Shown: positions 31,687-40,147 of the stretch, in pieces
How the letters are laid out: each line of letters starts with the position of its first letter
How positions within the stretch are numbered: position 1 is the first letter of the stretch
Assembly: GCA_934270475.1 (NCBI GenBank)
Contig: CAKQPS010000002.1
Location: forward strand, 1 to 64,000
Origin: an uncultured Alphaproteobacteria bacterium
Lineage (GTDB): Bacteria > Pseudomonadota > Alphaproteobacteria > RF32 > CAG-239
Reading direction: 5' to 3'
DNA length: 64,000 bases
The notes under the pieces: generated by a model
What the model saw: the letters and a program-made list of their open reading frames with translations, nothing else
What the model was told of the DNA's origin: nothing
The model's database searches: none
Program-made: the position numbers and the translations under genes

Positions 31687-32362
31687 CATTAAAGAAGCCG
31701 TGGGTATGGACATCAAAGTTGTGCAGTCGCCGAACTCGCGCAAGCTTATTTTACATATCGATAATAAAAAACGCATTCCGGTGCTGTCTATTCCGCGCTT
31801 TTGCTCCCGCAAACGGGCAATAAACTTTGTAAACGAAAATATGGACTGGATTTTGGAAACGCTGCAAAAACTGCCGGAACGCAAATATTTCAGCAACGGC
31901 GAAACTATTTCCTTATTCGGGCAAAATGTAACGATTTCTCATCAGCCGAAAGCGCGCTGCGGCGTGAGACTTGAGGGAGACATACTGATTGTCTCCGGCG
32001 GCGCAGAATTTTTGCATCGGCGGGTTAAAGACTATATCCGCAAAACCGCGGCGGAAGAATTTTATAAATTATCAGCACCTCTTGCTGCGAAAATCGGCTG
32101 TAAAATCAACAGCATCTGCATAAAAGACACCAAGTCGCGCTGGGGCAGCTGCTCTACGCTGAACAATATAAACTATAACTGGCGCATAGCGCTTGCCCCA
32201 AAATATGTGATAGATTATTTAATGGCGCATGAAATATCGCATTTGAAACATCACGACCATTCGCCGGATTTTTGGCAATGTGTGGCAAATTTATATCCAG
32301 ATTGGCAAAAAGGACATGATTGGCTGCGAAAAAACGGGCGTTTGCTATACACTTATTTTTAA
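31652..32362 (+). CDS. YgjP-like (DUF45) metallopeptidase
   Basis: The 236-residue protein has DTKSRWGSCS and the zinc motif MAHEISHLKHHDHSPDFW, diagnostic for the YgjP/DUF45 metallopeptidase family. The N-terminal half is a beta-rich domain (SRKLILHIDNKKRIPVLSIP). I choose ATG 31652 with AAGG upstream over GTG 31631. It overlaps the preceding YcgN-like gene by 35 bases and closes the dnaB operon. Its substrate is unknown. Confidence 0.85.
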   Translation: MKITLLTGKTFDIKEAVGMDIKVVQSPNSRKLILHIDNKKRIPVLSIPRFCSRKRAINFVNENMDWILETLQKLPERKYFSNGETISLFGQNVTISHQPKARCGVRLEGDILIVSGGAEFLHRRVKDYIRKTAAEEFYKLSAPLAAKIGCKINSICIKDTKSRWGSCSTLNNINYNWRIALAPKYVIDYLMAHEISHLKHHDHSPDFWQCVANLYPDWQKGHDWLRKNGRLLYTYF

Positions 32363-32435
32363 TATTTAGCCGCTATATACATACATGATTTTAAATTTTG
32401 AAACAATTTGTTGCCAAAATTTATTACAATATTGC

Positions 32436-32464
32436 TTGACTATTAACTTTTATCGCTCTAAATT
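32436..32464 (+). promoter_or_regulatory. Promoter of the outer-membrane protein gene
   Basis: TTGACT (32436-32441), 17-nt spacer, TAAATT (32459-32464). The leader is about 57 nt. Confidence 0.7.
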
Positions 32465-32527
32465 AGCGTTGTTACAATACGAATAGTAATATTGTTGTTC
32501 AAAAGTAATATTTAGAAGGAATAAACT

Positions 32528-33139
32528 ATGAAAAAATTTTTGTTATTGGCCGGTGTTGCCTCTTTACTCAGCGTTAATGCGCAAGCTGAAGTAAATCAAT
32601 ACGTTTCCGGTAAAATTTCTTATGACTTCAACAAAGTAAACATGAAAGTTGCTGAACAAGATCAGCCTGAATTGTCTCGTGAAAAAGCTAACAAAAACTT
32701 GTTTGGCACACACGTTGCTTACGGTGTTCAAGCTGGTTATGTTCGTGGTGAATTGGAATTGAACAATTCTCGTAACATTAAAAGAAATTACTTTGATGAA
32801 GACGGTGATGTTTCTCACTTCAGACTTTATAAACACTCTGTAATGGCCAATGCTTATTTTGACTATTTGACATGCACACCTTGGACACCTTATGTTGGTG
32901 CAGGTTTGGGTTCTGCTTACTTGAAAGCTGATGACGGCGAACAAGCTAAATCTGTTTACAATTTGGCATGGCAAGTTATGGCTGGTTTAACATATGACAT
33001 CAATTCTCATTGGACTTTGGATGCTGGTTACCGTTATGCTGACTTGGGTCGTATCCGCAAGAACTTTGGCGAAGGTCATGTTGCTAAATTGACAGCTCGC
33101 GACCATGAAATTATGCTCGGTGTTAGATATACTTTCTAA
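32528..33139 (+). CDS. Outer-membrane beta-barrel (Omp25/OmpW-like)
   Basis: The 203-residue protein has a signal peptide ending NAQA-E. Strands such as VAYGVQAGYVRGELELN, TPYVGAGLGSAYL and WTLDAGYRYADLG follow, ending in the C-terminal signature GVRYTF with terminal Phe. This fits an 8-stranded opacity-type barrel. Codon use with frequent GCT/GTT and its strong promoter and terminator suggest high expression. Exact function unknown. Confidence 0.88.
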   Translation: MKKFLLLAGVASLLSVNAQAEVNQYVSGKISYDFNKVNMKVAEQDQPELSREKANKNLFGTHVAYGVQAGYVRGELELNNSRNIKRNYFDEDGDVSHFRLYKHSVMANAYFDYLTCTPWTPYVGAGLGSAYLKADDGEQAKSVYNLAWQVMAGLTYDINSHWTLDAGYRYADLGRIRKNFGEGHVAKLTARDHEIMLGVRYTF

Positions 33140-33158
33140 TTTTGACGAGTTAGAGTTT

Positions 33159-33192
33159 GAAAAGACGATGCTTATTGCATCGTCTTTTTTTG
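33159..33192 (+). terminator. Terminator of the outer-membrane protein gene
   Basis: AAAGACGATGC (33161-33171) pairs with GCATCGTCTTT (33177-33187), then a T tract. Confidence 0.92.
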
Positions 33193-33298
33193 TTTTATGC
33201 AATGTTACAAAACCGTAACTTTTTGTGTGTTGCACCACTGCAAGAATCGATGTAACCTGCAAGGCAGTTAAAAACATTTTTTATAAGGAAGATAAATT

Positions 33299-34459
33299 AT
33301 GACAAATAAACCATCTACCAAAATCAACTTGTTTGACTGCGCTACTGCTCAAAAAGTTATTGGTCAGGAAAAATTTTTAGACTCTTTCAAAACTATATTA
33401 AACCACGGCGCATATTGCCAGGGTCCAGAAACTAAAGTATTGGACGAAAAATTAGCTAACTTTGCCGGCACAAAATATTGCTCTACCTGCGGTTCAGGCA
33501 CTGATGCCCTGACCCTTGCCCTGATGGCTTGGGGCGTTAAATCCGGCGATGCCGTATTTGTATCTTCATTTACATTTGTTGCCTCGGCAGAAGCACCGGT
33601 TTTGCTTGGTGCAACTCCGATTTTTGTAGACTCTGATCCAAACACCTACAATATGAATCCGGAAGATTTGAAAAAAGCCATTGCCGAAGTTAAAAAAGAA
33701 GGCAAACTGAATCTTAAAGCCGTTGTTGCTGTTGATATTTTCGGCTCTCCGTGCAACTATGATGAAATCATTAAAATCGCCCATGAAAACGGTATGAAAG
33801 TTTTGTCTGATTCCTGCCAATCTTTTGGTTCGGTTTACCACGGCAAACACGCTGGCTCCATTGCCGATATGACAGCAACATCATTTTACCCGACAAAACC
33901 GTTAGGCTGTTATGGCGATGGCGGTGCCGTATTCTCTAACACCAATGAAGAAAATGAATTGGTTAAATCCTGCCGCGTTCACGGTATGAGCCCTGAAGAC
34001 CACTACGACAACGTTCGTTTGGGTATGACCGGTCGTATGAACTCTTTCCAAGCTGCTGTTTTGCTCTTGAAATTGACAGTATTTGAACAAGAATTGAAAG
34101 ACCGTTACAAAGTTGCAAAACGCTATGACGAAGAATTAAGTCCATACTTTAACAAACAGCAGATTTTGCCTAACTGCCAATCGGCATACGCTTTGTACAC
34201 CATTAACTGCGAAAACCGCGATGAATTGATGGATTACTTGAAAGCCAACGGCATTCCTTGCGGCGCTTACTACCCTCGTCCGGTAAACACTCAAACTGCC
34301 TATGCTAAATGGAACAATCGTTCTTTGCCGGTTTGCGAAAAACTATCTAAAACCGTTTGCAGCATTCCAATGACTCCTTACTTGACTGAAGAAGAGCAGT
34401 CATACGTTATCAGCAAAATGAACGAATTTGCCGCTGAAAAAATGAAAAAAGCTGCCTAA
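33299..34459 (+). CDS. DegT/DnrJ/EryC1/StrS sugar aminotransferase
   Basis: The 386-residue PLP enzyme of the WecE/DegT family aminates keto-sugar nucleotides in surface polysaccharide synthesis. It has GSGTDALTLAL (cofactor phosphate site), SDSCQSFGS, and the PLP lysine in SFYPTKPLGCYGDGGA. GRMNSFQAAVL is also conserved. It stands alone, with its own terminator and no neighbouring sugar genes apart from distant galE, so the substrate cannot be assigned. GGAAG precedes the start. Confidence 0.92.
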   Translation: MTNKPSTKINLFDCATAQKVIGQEKFLDSFKTILNHGAYCQGPETKVLDEKLANFAGTKYCSTCGSGTDALTLALMAWGVKSGDAVFVSSFTFVASAEAPVLLGATPIFVDSDPNTYNMNPEDLKKAIAEVKKEGKLNLKAVVAVDIFGSPCNYDEIIKIAHENGMKVLSDSCQSFGSVYHGKHAGSIADMTATSFYPTKPLGCYGDGGAVFSNTNEENELVKSCRVHGMSPEDHYDNVRLGMTGRMNSFQAAVLLLKLTVFEQELKDRYKVAKRYDEELSPYFNKQQILPNCQSAYALYTINCENRDELMDYLKANGIPCGAYYPRPVNTQTAYAKWNNRSLPVCEKLSKTVCSIPMTPYLTEEEQSYVISKMNEFAAEKMKKAA

Positions 34460-34482
34460 GCTTTAGGTATTGCAAAATTCAA

Positions 34483-34518
34483 CCCCGCTAAAGCATTTGC
34501 CTCGGCGGGGTAATTTTT
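34483..34518. terminator. Terminator after the aminotransferase gene
   Basis: CCCCGC (34483-34488) pairs with GCGGGG (34505-34510), followed by TAATTTTTT. It lies between convergent genes. Confidence 0.8.
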
Positions 34519-35303
34519 TATATCATCTTAAATTTATCGGTTAATTTTATATGTTCAAGAATCCGGCAAATTGATTTCGGCATCATCATTGAATTTGCCT
34601 GATGTCTAATATCATTATCATCTTCAGGAAACACCTCGTCATGATTAGAAATGTAGCGAATAACCCCGACATCTAGAACACTGCGGACATAGTTGCCGTT
34701 ATGAAAAACCGGCGAGTGATCGAACATATACAAATCTATGTTTTTGTTAGGATATTTCGCCCGAAGCCTTTTGATATGATAAACTATTTTTGCATCATTA
34801 AGACACACATCTTTCTTTTGATCTGCTAAATGGCTTATGTATATCAACAGCACAGAATCTGCAGCCTCTATAAAACTACGATTTCTTTCCCATCGCCGCT
34901 CATACTTTTTCTTAAAAGCAGAAAATTGCTCTTTAAACGGTTTATCCTCAAAAAAGTCATGATAATAATAAGTCAAAGTTCTTGTATTATACATTGGCAG
35001 CTCTTTATGCGCCGGAGCTTGTAAATTTTCAGCTGCTTTTTTGTTTAACACAGCTTGAGTAAATCCACCCAATTCACAATCATACTTAGGGTGCACAGGA
35101 GTAAAATCTTTATAATTCAGCCAATGATCAAAATCTTTATATAGCGCCTTTATTCTTTTATATATGCCGTCCGCTTTGCCGGTGCCGGACCAATCCCATG
35201 GTCCATCAAATAATTTAAGCCCATTGTTATTCAAGAGCGAGGAGCAATGACATAACTTTCCCAAGGTTATTACATAATCATATTTTTTGATAGTTTCAGA
35301 CAT
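34518..35303 (-). CDS. DUF1796 putative papain-like cysteine peptidase
   Basis: The 261-residue protein opens KKYDYVITLGKLCHCSSLL and then DGPWDWSG, matching the DUF1796 hallmarks (Cys after a GxxC turn, then P-[FW]-DW). A later YMFDHSP and internal His residues could complete a catalytic site, but activity in this family is not established. The ATG at 35303 has AGGA at the proper distance. It is expressed behind leader RNA C, whose terminator ends about 30 nt earlier. Family members often sit near glycan genes; here the neighbour is a sugar aminotransferase. Confidence 0.75.
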   Translation of the reverse strand: MSETIKKYDYVITLGKLCHCSSLLNNNGLKLFDGPWDWSGTGKADGIYKRIKALYKDFDHWLNYKDFTPVHPKYDCELGGFTQAVLNKKAAENLQAPAHKELPMYNTRTLTYYYHDFFEDKPFKEQFSAFKKKYERRWERNRSFIEAADSVLLIYISHLADQKKDVCLNDAKIVYHIKRLRAKYPNKNIDLYMFDHSPVFHNGNYVRSVLDVGVIRYISNHDEVFPEDDNDIRHQANSMMMPKSICRILEHIKLTDKFKMI

Positions 35304-35337
35304 TATCAATTCCTATTTCATCAACTTCTAATACAAC

Positions 35338-35554
35338 AAAAAAATGCTGTCGATAAGACAGCTGGAAGTTGAGAACGTACTTAATGCAATGTAGTGCGAC
35401 ATATTAGCGATATGCCACATATTTCTAGAATCTATGAGCCATATTTATTATAGCCTATTTTGTCGCCTTCCAGCTACGACCAGAAGGCTTTTAACGTCAT
35501 TTTAGACGTGCATTAACGAGGTTCTCACACCCCAGACAGACTATTGTCTATCCA
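35338..35554 (-). ncRNA. Structured leader RNA C (same family)
   Basis: The 5' block GUCUGUCUGGGGUGU is identical to RNA A. Closing stem P1 pairs GAGAAC (35371-35376) with GTTCTC (35521-35526) and TTAATGCA (35381-35388) with TGCATTAA (35509-35516). P2 is ACGTC/GACGT (35494-35509). P3 pairs 35465-35470 with 35483-35488. P4 pairs GCGACA (35396-35401) with TGTCGC (35461-35466) around an extended hairpin. The pseudoknot is GCTGGAAG (35361-35368) with CTTCCAGC (35467-35474). The terminator is GCTGTC/GACAGC (35346-35351 with 35357-35362), then a U tract. It precedes the DUF1796 gene by about 30 nt. Confidence 0.77.
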
Positions 35555-35560
35555 TTTGCT

Positions 35561-35589
35561 ATTTTAGCTAAAGATTATTTGAATGTAAA
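35561..35589 (-). promoter_or_regulatory. Promoter of leader RNA C
   Basis: Minus strand: TTTACA (35584-35589), 17-nt spacer, TAAAAT (35561-35566). It closely matches the RNA A promoter in sequence. Confidence 0.7.
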
Positions 35590-35770
35590 GATAATTATTC
35601 TGCAACTCCTATCAGGTAATTAAACAGAATAAAACTCATTATTTTCACACACTATTTAAGATTTTAAGGATATTATAAAAGGTCTTAGATGTTATTGGAA
35701 AGTTATAAATTTAAGCCTGTAATTTTTTACATTTTCAGCTTATAACATTATTTAGCTTGATTTTATTTTC

Positions 35771-36170
35771 ATGGTAGGGTCGGAGAGCTTGTTATATTCC
35801 TACTCTTGCAAACAAGTTTGCACGAGCAGTGCCTTTCGCGTCGCAACGGCTCAACCTTCGCTATCACTCGGTTTTGCCGGCTATCCGCTTCGAACTCTCT
35901 TATCGAGTTCGCTTCTTCCGGCTTTAAAACAAAAAAACACCCATTCTTACGAATGAGCGTTTTTAGTTTTATGGTAGGGCCGGAGAGCTTGTTATATTCC
36001 TACTCTTGCAAACAAGTTTGCAAGAGCCGTGCCTTTCGCGTCGCAACGGCTCAACCTTCGCTATCACTCGGTTTTGCCGGCTATCCGCTTCGAACTCTCT
36101 TATCGAGTTCGCTTCTTCCGGCTTTAAAACAAAAAAACACCCATTCTTACGAATGAGTGTTTTTAGTTTT
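35771..36170. repeat. Two tandem 200-bp units ending at tRNA-Leu
   Basis: A 200-bp unit starts at 35771 and again at 35971, nearly identical, and a third start at 36171 continues into the tRNA-Leu gene. Each unit begins with ATGGTAGGGYCGGAGAG, the last bases of that tRNA (minus strand), and ends with its terminator hairpin (ACTCATTCGTAAGAATGGGT). So a tRNA 3' end plus terminator has been duplicated around about 150 bp of unrelated sequence. Small frames crossing it are not genes. The pattern resembles attachment-site footprints, but no integrase is present. Confidence 0.88.
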
Positions 36171-36171
36171 A

Positions 36172-36258
36172 TGGTAGGGCCGGAGAGAATCGAACTCTCA
36201 AGACATTGCTGCCACCAGATTTTGAGTCTGGCGCGTCTACCAATTCCGCCACAACCCC
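36172..36258 (-). tRNA. tRNA-Leu (anticodon CAA)
   Basis: The minus strand folds as an 87-nt class II tRNA. The anticodon stem CCAGA/UCUGG holds loop CUCAAAA, anticodon CAA. There is a long variable arm (TGGCAGCAATGTCTT), the T-loop is in GAGAGTTCGATTCTC, and CCA is encoded at 36172-36174. The acceptor stem starts GGGGTTG and tolerates G-U pairs. The terminator is at about 36142-36165. A 25-base stretch of its 3' end is repeated in the adjacent tandem units. Confidence 0.93.
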
Positions 36259-36396
36259 ATAAAAATTACACTACGTTAATAGCGGATATTTTTTAGTTAG
36301 TCAATACTTTTTTTGCATTTTTGTAAATATTTTTTCTTTTATTTTGCGTACTCCTATGTTATACTTCCTGCCAGTTGATAAAAAATTGAGGTTACA

Positions 36397-37923
36397 GTGG
36401 AAAATTTAGAGCATCAGGCTTCGGTTTTATTTGGCGAAAAACAATTTCAGAAAGCTTTGGAAATTTACCAGCTTTTATTACAAGGTAATCCAAAGGCGGA
36501 GAAATATGCTATTGCCTGCGGCAACTGCTTTGATTCGCTGGGTGATAAAGAAAAAGCAATTGAACTATATAGCCATGCCTTGAAATTGAATAAAAATTCT
36601 GAAGCTGCACTATTAAACCTTTCAACAATCAATTATGAAATCGGCGATTATGATAAATCGGCTGACTTTGCCAACAAAACTCTTAGTTTAAATTCCAATA
36701 ATATGTCAGCATGGCAAAATTTGGCAAATATAGCCTTCTGCCGCGGCAACTATGAAGAAGCTCTTACCTATTATCAAAAAATGTATGAGCAAAATAACAA
36801 TAGTTATATTGCAATGATTAACCTTGCCAACACTTATTATTCGCTTGGCAAATATGTTTTGGCACTAGAGTTTGCAAAAAAATCTTTAGAGCGCCACCCT
36901 TCAAGCGTGGTTGCCAATATGATTTCAGGCAATGCACTTGTTGCCATGCAGCGATATGAAAAAGCCATTGATAAATATTTGCGAGCTTATGAGCTGGACG
37001 AGCATAACCGCGAGGTTTTAAACGCTTTAAGCGAAACCTACCGCTCGTTAAATGATTGGGAAAATTGCATTATTTTTGCTTGGAAATATGTTAAGACAGC
37101 ACCGGAACAAACCGATGAAGTAGCATTAAATTTCGGCTATTTGCTTTATGAATGTTATTCTGAAAAAAGCGAAGAACTGGCAAAAAAATATGCCTCAAAA
37201 TGGCTAAACTTTTTCCCGAATAACAAAATTGTACAGCATATGGCGTGCGCCTTGACCAATGGTCATGCACTTTTAAATTCGGACAGCCACTTTATTAAAG
37301 CAACCTTTGACTCCTTTGCTCAAGATTTTGATGAAACGCTGAAATCTTTAGACTATCAAGCTCCGACTTTAATTGAAAATGAAGCGGCGAAACATCTTAA
37401 AACTTCGGTTTTCAAAGGATATCATATCCTAGACCTTGGCTGCGGCACCGGTTTGTGCGGTGAAAAAATGAAAAAATTTGCCTCCCGCAAGGGGCTTATC
37501 GGCGTTGATTTGTCGGAAAAAATGCTTGAACAAGCAAAAGAAAAGAAAATTTATGCTCAACTGATTTGCGATGATATCTGTCATTATATGGAAACGACCG
37601 ATTACTATTTTCATGTGATTATTGCTTCTGATGTACTGACTTATTTCGGCGATTTAACCAAAGTATTTGTGCGAATTTCAAAGTCATTGACTTCAAACGG
37701 AATGTTCTTTTTTTCGGTGACAGAAAATCATTATAATGATGATGATTTCTTTATGGCTCCAAGCGGACGTTTTGTACATAATCCCAACTATGTGGAAAAA
37801 GCCTTAAAAAGCACTGGTCTAAAAGTTATTAACTGTGAGCGGCATATTCTGCGGAATGAGGCAGAAAGCCCTGTATATGGTTATATTTTTACTGCTGCCA
37901 AACCTGAACGAGCCAAACAATGA
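36397..37923 (+). CDS. TPR protein with C-terminal methyltransferase domain
   Basis: The 508-residue protein has about six tetratricopeptide repeats in residues 1-230 (for example AWQNLANIAFCRGNYEEALTYY). A class I SAM methyltransferase domain follows from about 320, with ILDLGCGTGLCGEKM as the cofactor loop and VIIASDVLTYFGDL as the motif near the acceptor site. The start is GTG with GAGG before it. Such TPR-methyltransferase fusions exist, often with unknown protein or lipid substrates. Its stop overlaps the next start, so the two genes are coupled. Confidence 0.85.
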   Translation: MENLEHQASVLFGEKQFQKALEIYQLLLQGNPKAEKYAIACGNCFDSLGDKEKAIELYSHALKLNKNSEAALLNLSTINYEIGDYDKSADFANKTLSLNSNNMSAWQNLANIAFCRGNYEEALTYYQKMYEQNNNSYIAMINLANTYYSLGKYVLALEFAKKSLERHPSSVVANMISGNALVAMQRYEKAIDKYLRAYELDEHNREVLNALSETYRSLNDWENCIIFAWKYVKTAPEQTDEVALNFGYLLYECYSEKSEELAKKYASKWLNFFPNNKIVQHMACALTNGHALLNSDSHFIKATFDSFAQDFDETLKSLDYQAPTLIENEAAKHLKTSVFKGYHILDLGCGTGLCGEKMKKFASRKGLIGVDLSEKMLEQAKEKKIYAQLICDDICHYMETTDYYFHVIIASDVLTYFGDLTKVFVRISKSLTSNGMFFFSVTENHYNDDDFFMAPSGRFVHNPNYVEKALKSTGLKVINCERHILRNEAESPVYGYIFTAAKPERAKQ

Positions 37924-38645
37924 TAAATATGCATAAACTTTTGCTGCTGGCAGCTGCTTTATTTTTTGTGCTGCCGCCGGTTTTTGCTAAAGAACCTCCG
38001 CTTATCCGGCAAAATTCCGTTAATCGGCAGTTAATTTTACGCCGCGCCTTAAACGTCCCTCAAGCCATTTCAAAAAACGAACGATCTGTTGCTATTTATC
38101 TGACTAAACCATTTGACAATAAAATAGAAAAAATGCAGGCAATAGCCTATTGGATTGCCACCCATATTGCCTATGACAGTTATAAATTTGATAATGCGCC
38201 TAATCTAAAAAATATGAGTTATCATTATGATGTTTTCAAAGCACGTACCGGAATATGCTTGGATTTTGCTAAATTGTTTCAAGAAATGTCTATGTATGCC
38301 GGCATACGCGGCGTCAGGATTGTTTCAGGGTATGTTGTAACCACTAAGAATTTGCAAAAACAATACAGACCGCAGCAGCTTGGAACTGGTCATGCTTGGA
38401 ATGCCGTAAACCTTAACGGCTATACTTATTACATTGATACAACCTGGATGGCTACCCAACATGTGGCGACCAAAGGAAACAGCAAATTTAACCAATGGAA
38501 TCACAAGCAAGAAATTTTGAAACGCTTGCGCACTAACACCGCAGCCAAAACTATTGCAAATATTCGTTACTATTACTTTTTATTCACTCCTCAAGATGAA
38601 GTGCGCAAATTTGGCGAACACCATTTTGCTGTGAGCAGCGACTAA
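37920..38645 (+). CDS. Exported transglutaminase-like protein
   Basis: The 241-residue protein has a signal peptide (LLLLAAALFFVLPPVFA-K). The transglutaminase/protease core shows Cys in RTGICLDFAKLF, His in GTGHAWNAVNL and Asp in YIDTTW, an intact Cys-His-Asp triad. It would act in the periplasm as a protease, amidase or crosslinker. ATGA overlaps the stop of the TPR-methyltransferase gene, suggesting shared function. Substrate unknown. Confidence 0.83.
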   Translation: MINMHKLLLLAAALFFVLPPVFAKEPPLIRQNSVNRQLILRRALNVPQAISKNERSVAIYLTKPFDNKIEKMQAIAYWIATHIAYDSYKFDNAPNLKNMSYHYDVFKARTGICLDFAKLFQEMSMYAGIRGVRIVSGYVVTTKNLQKQYRPQQLGTGHAWNAVNLNGYTYYIDTTWMATQHVATKGNSKFNQWNHKQEILKRLRTNTAAKTIANIRYYYFLFTPQDEVRKFGEHHFAVSSD

Positions 38646-39085
38646 AGAAGTTCTTTGATTTTTGCGCCTAAATCAGCCTCAATTCTGACAGGTCTTTTCA
38701 AAGCTAAACTCATATGAATCAACTTTACTTCAATTTTGGTCAGTAAAGTATCGCCGCGGTAAATTTCTTGCTGCACGCGCAAGCTGGCACCGCCGACTTC
38801 CAAAATTTTACAAGTAACAACCAGCGCGTCATCTAAACGAGCCGAGGCAACATAGTCAATGTTACAGGAGCGAACGACAAATCCGGTCTGTCCGGCTTCC
38901 AAATTTTTTTCCTGACTTACCCCCAGCGTACGGATAAATTCCGTGCGGGCGCGTTCGGCAAACTTCAGATAATTAGCATAATAAACAATCCCGCCAGCAT
39001 CGGTATCTTCATAATAAACCCGTACCGGATAAGCAAAAATTTTGTTTTCTATTTTGCCCAAAGCAGGGAGTGTGCTCTCAAACAT
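38642..39085 (-). CDS. ybgC: YbgC/FadM-family acyl-CoA thioesterase
   Basis: The 147-residue hotdog-fold protein carries the signature RVYYEDTDAGGIVYYANYLKFAERARTEF, with the catalytic Asp in the DTDAGG turn. Members hydrolyse short acyl-CoA or acyl-ACP thioesters. It is the last gene of truA-ruvA-ruvB-ybgC. The tolQRAB genes that often follow are absent here. It is convergent with the transglutaminase gene, overlapping by 4 bases. Confidence 0.92.
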   Translation of the reverse strand: MFESTLPALGKIENKIFAYPVRVYYEDTDAGGIVYYANYLKFAERARTEFIRTLGVSQEKNLEAGQTGFVVRSCNIDYVASARLDDALVVTCKILEVGGASLRVQQEIYRGDTLLTKIEVKLIHMSLALKRPVRIEADLGAKIKELL

Positions 39086-39088
39086 TGT

Positions 39089-40144
39089 CTAATCCTCCAA
39101 AGTTTCCAAAAGTTCATATTGCTTGGTTTGTTTCGCCGGCATGTTAATTCCTAAATAGCGATAGCCCAGCTGCGAGATAATGCGTCCGCGCGGAGTGCGC
39201 TGCAAAAATCCGAGCTTTAGCAAAAACGGCTCCACAACTTCTTCAATAGTGTCGCGCTCTTCCGAAAGGGCAGCCGCCAAAGTATCGGCTCCGACAGGAC
39301 CTCCCCCGTAATTTTTGACAATGCAGTTCAAATAGCGGCGGTCAAAAGCGTCCAGCCCGAAATCGTCCACATCTAAGCGTTTCAAGGCAAGGTCTGAAAT
39401 GTGCGAATCTATCACTTTTTGCGCGGAAACCGCGCCAAAGTCGCGCACGCGGCGTAGCAAGCGTCCGGCGATACGAGGCGTTCCCCGAGAACGTTTGGCA
39501 ATTTCCATAGCTCCGTCTTCCGAGATTTCTATGTTTAAAAGTTTAGCGTTGCGCTGTACAATTTTCTTTAAATCTTCATGGGAATAAAAATCCAAGCGCA
39601 AAGGAATTCCAAAACGTTCGCGCAGCGGAGTGGAAAGCAAGCCGGAACGCGTGGTGGCGCCCACCAAAGTAAACGGCTGCAGGTCTATGCGTACAGAACG
39701 GGCGGAAGGACCTTCACCGATAATCAAATCCAGCTGAAAATCCTCCATGGCGGAATATAAAACTTCTTCAATTGCCGGATTTAGACGGTGAATTTCATCA
39801 ATAAACAACACATCGTTGCGTTCCAAATTGGTCAAAATCGCCGCTAAATCTCCGGATTTAGAAATCATCGGCGCCGAAGTGGCTCTGAAACCTACTCCCA
39901 GTTCTTTGGCGACAATAGAAGAAAGCGTGGTTTTACCAAGCCCCGGAGGACCAAACAACAGCACATGGTCAAGCGCTTCTCCGCGTTGTTTGGCGGCGGC
40001 GATAAACACTTTTAAATTATCGCAAACATCACGCTGTCCTACAAAGTCGTCCAAACTTGTCGGACGCAGACTCACCGGATTGTTGCCGATTTGTTCGTCT
40101 TCGGCTTGGGCTTGCGGGCTAACGATTCGCGTATCATCTTTCAT
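39089..40144 (-). CDS. ruvB: Holliday junction branch migration ATPase RuvB
   Basis: The 351-residue AAA+ protein powers branch migration with RuvA. It has Walker A GPPGLGKTTLSS, Walker B FIDEIHRL, sensor region VGATTRSGLLSTPLRERF and C-terminal winged helix ending RTPRGR. Length is normal. It overlaps neither neighbour and follows ruvA by 3 bases, consistent with one operon. Confidence 0.96.
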   Translation of the reverse strand: MKDDTRIVSPQAQAEDEQIGNNPVSLRPTSLDDFVGQRDVCDNLKVFIAAAKQRGEALDHVLLFGPPGLGKTTLSSIVAKELGVGFRATSAPMISKSGDLAAILTNLERNDVLFIDEIHRLNPAIEEVLYSAMEDFQLDLIIGEGPSARSVRIDLQPFTLVGATTRSGLLSTPLRERFGIPLRLDFYSHEDLKKIVQRNAKLLNIEISEDGAMEIAKRSRGTPRIAGRLLRRVRDFGAVSAQKVIDSHISDLALKRLDVDDFGLDAFDRRYLNCIVKNYGGGPVGADTLAAALSEERDTIEEVVEPFLLKLGFLQRTPRGRIISQLGYRYLGINMPAKQTKQYELLETLED

Positions 40145-40147
40145 GGT

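Noticed and set aside
35771..36296. Small proteins starting MVGSES or MQTSLH
   Set aside because: They are translations of the tandem tRNA-terminator repeat and of the tRNA itself.
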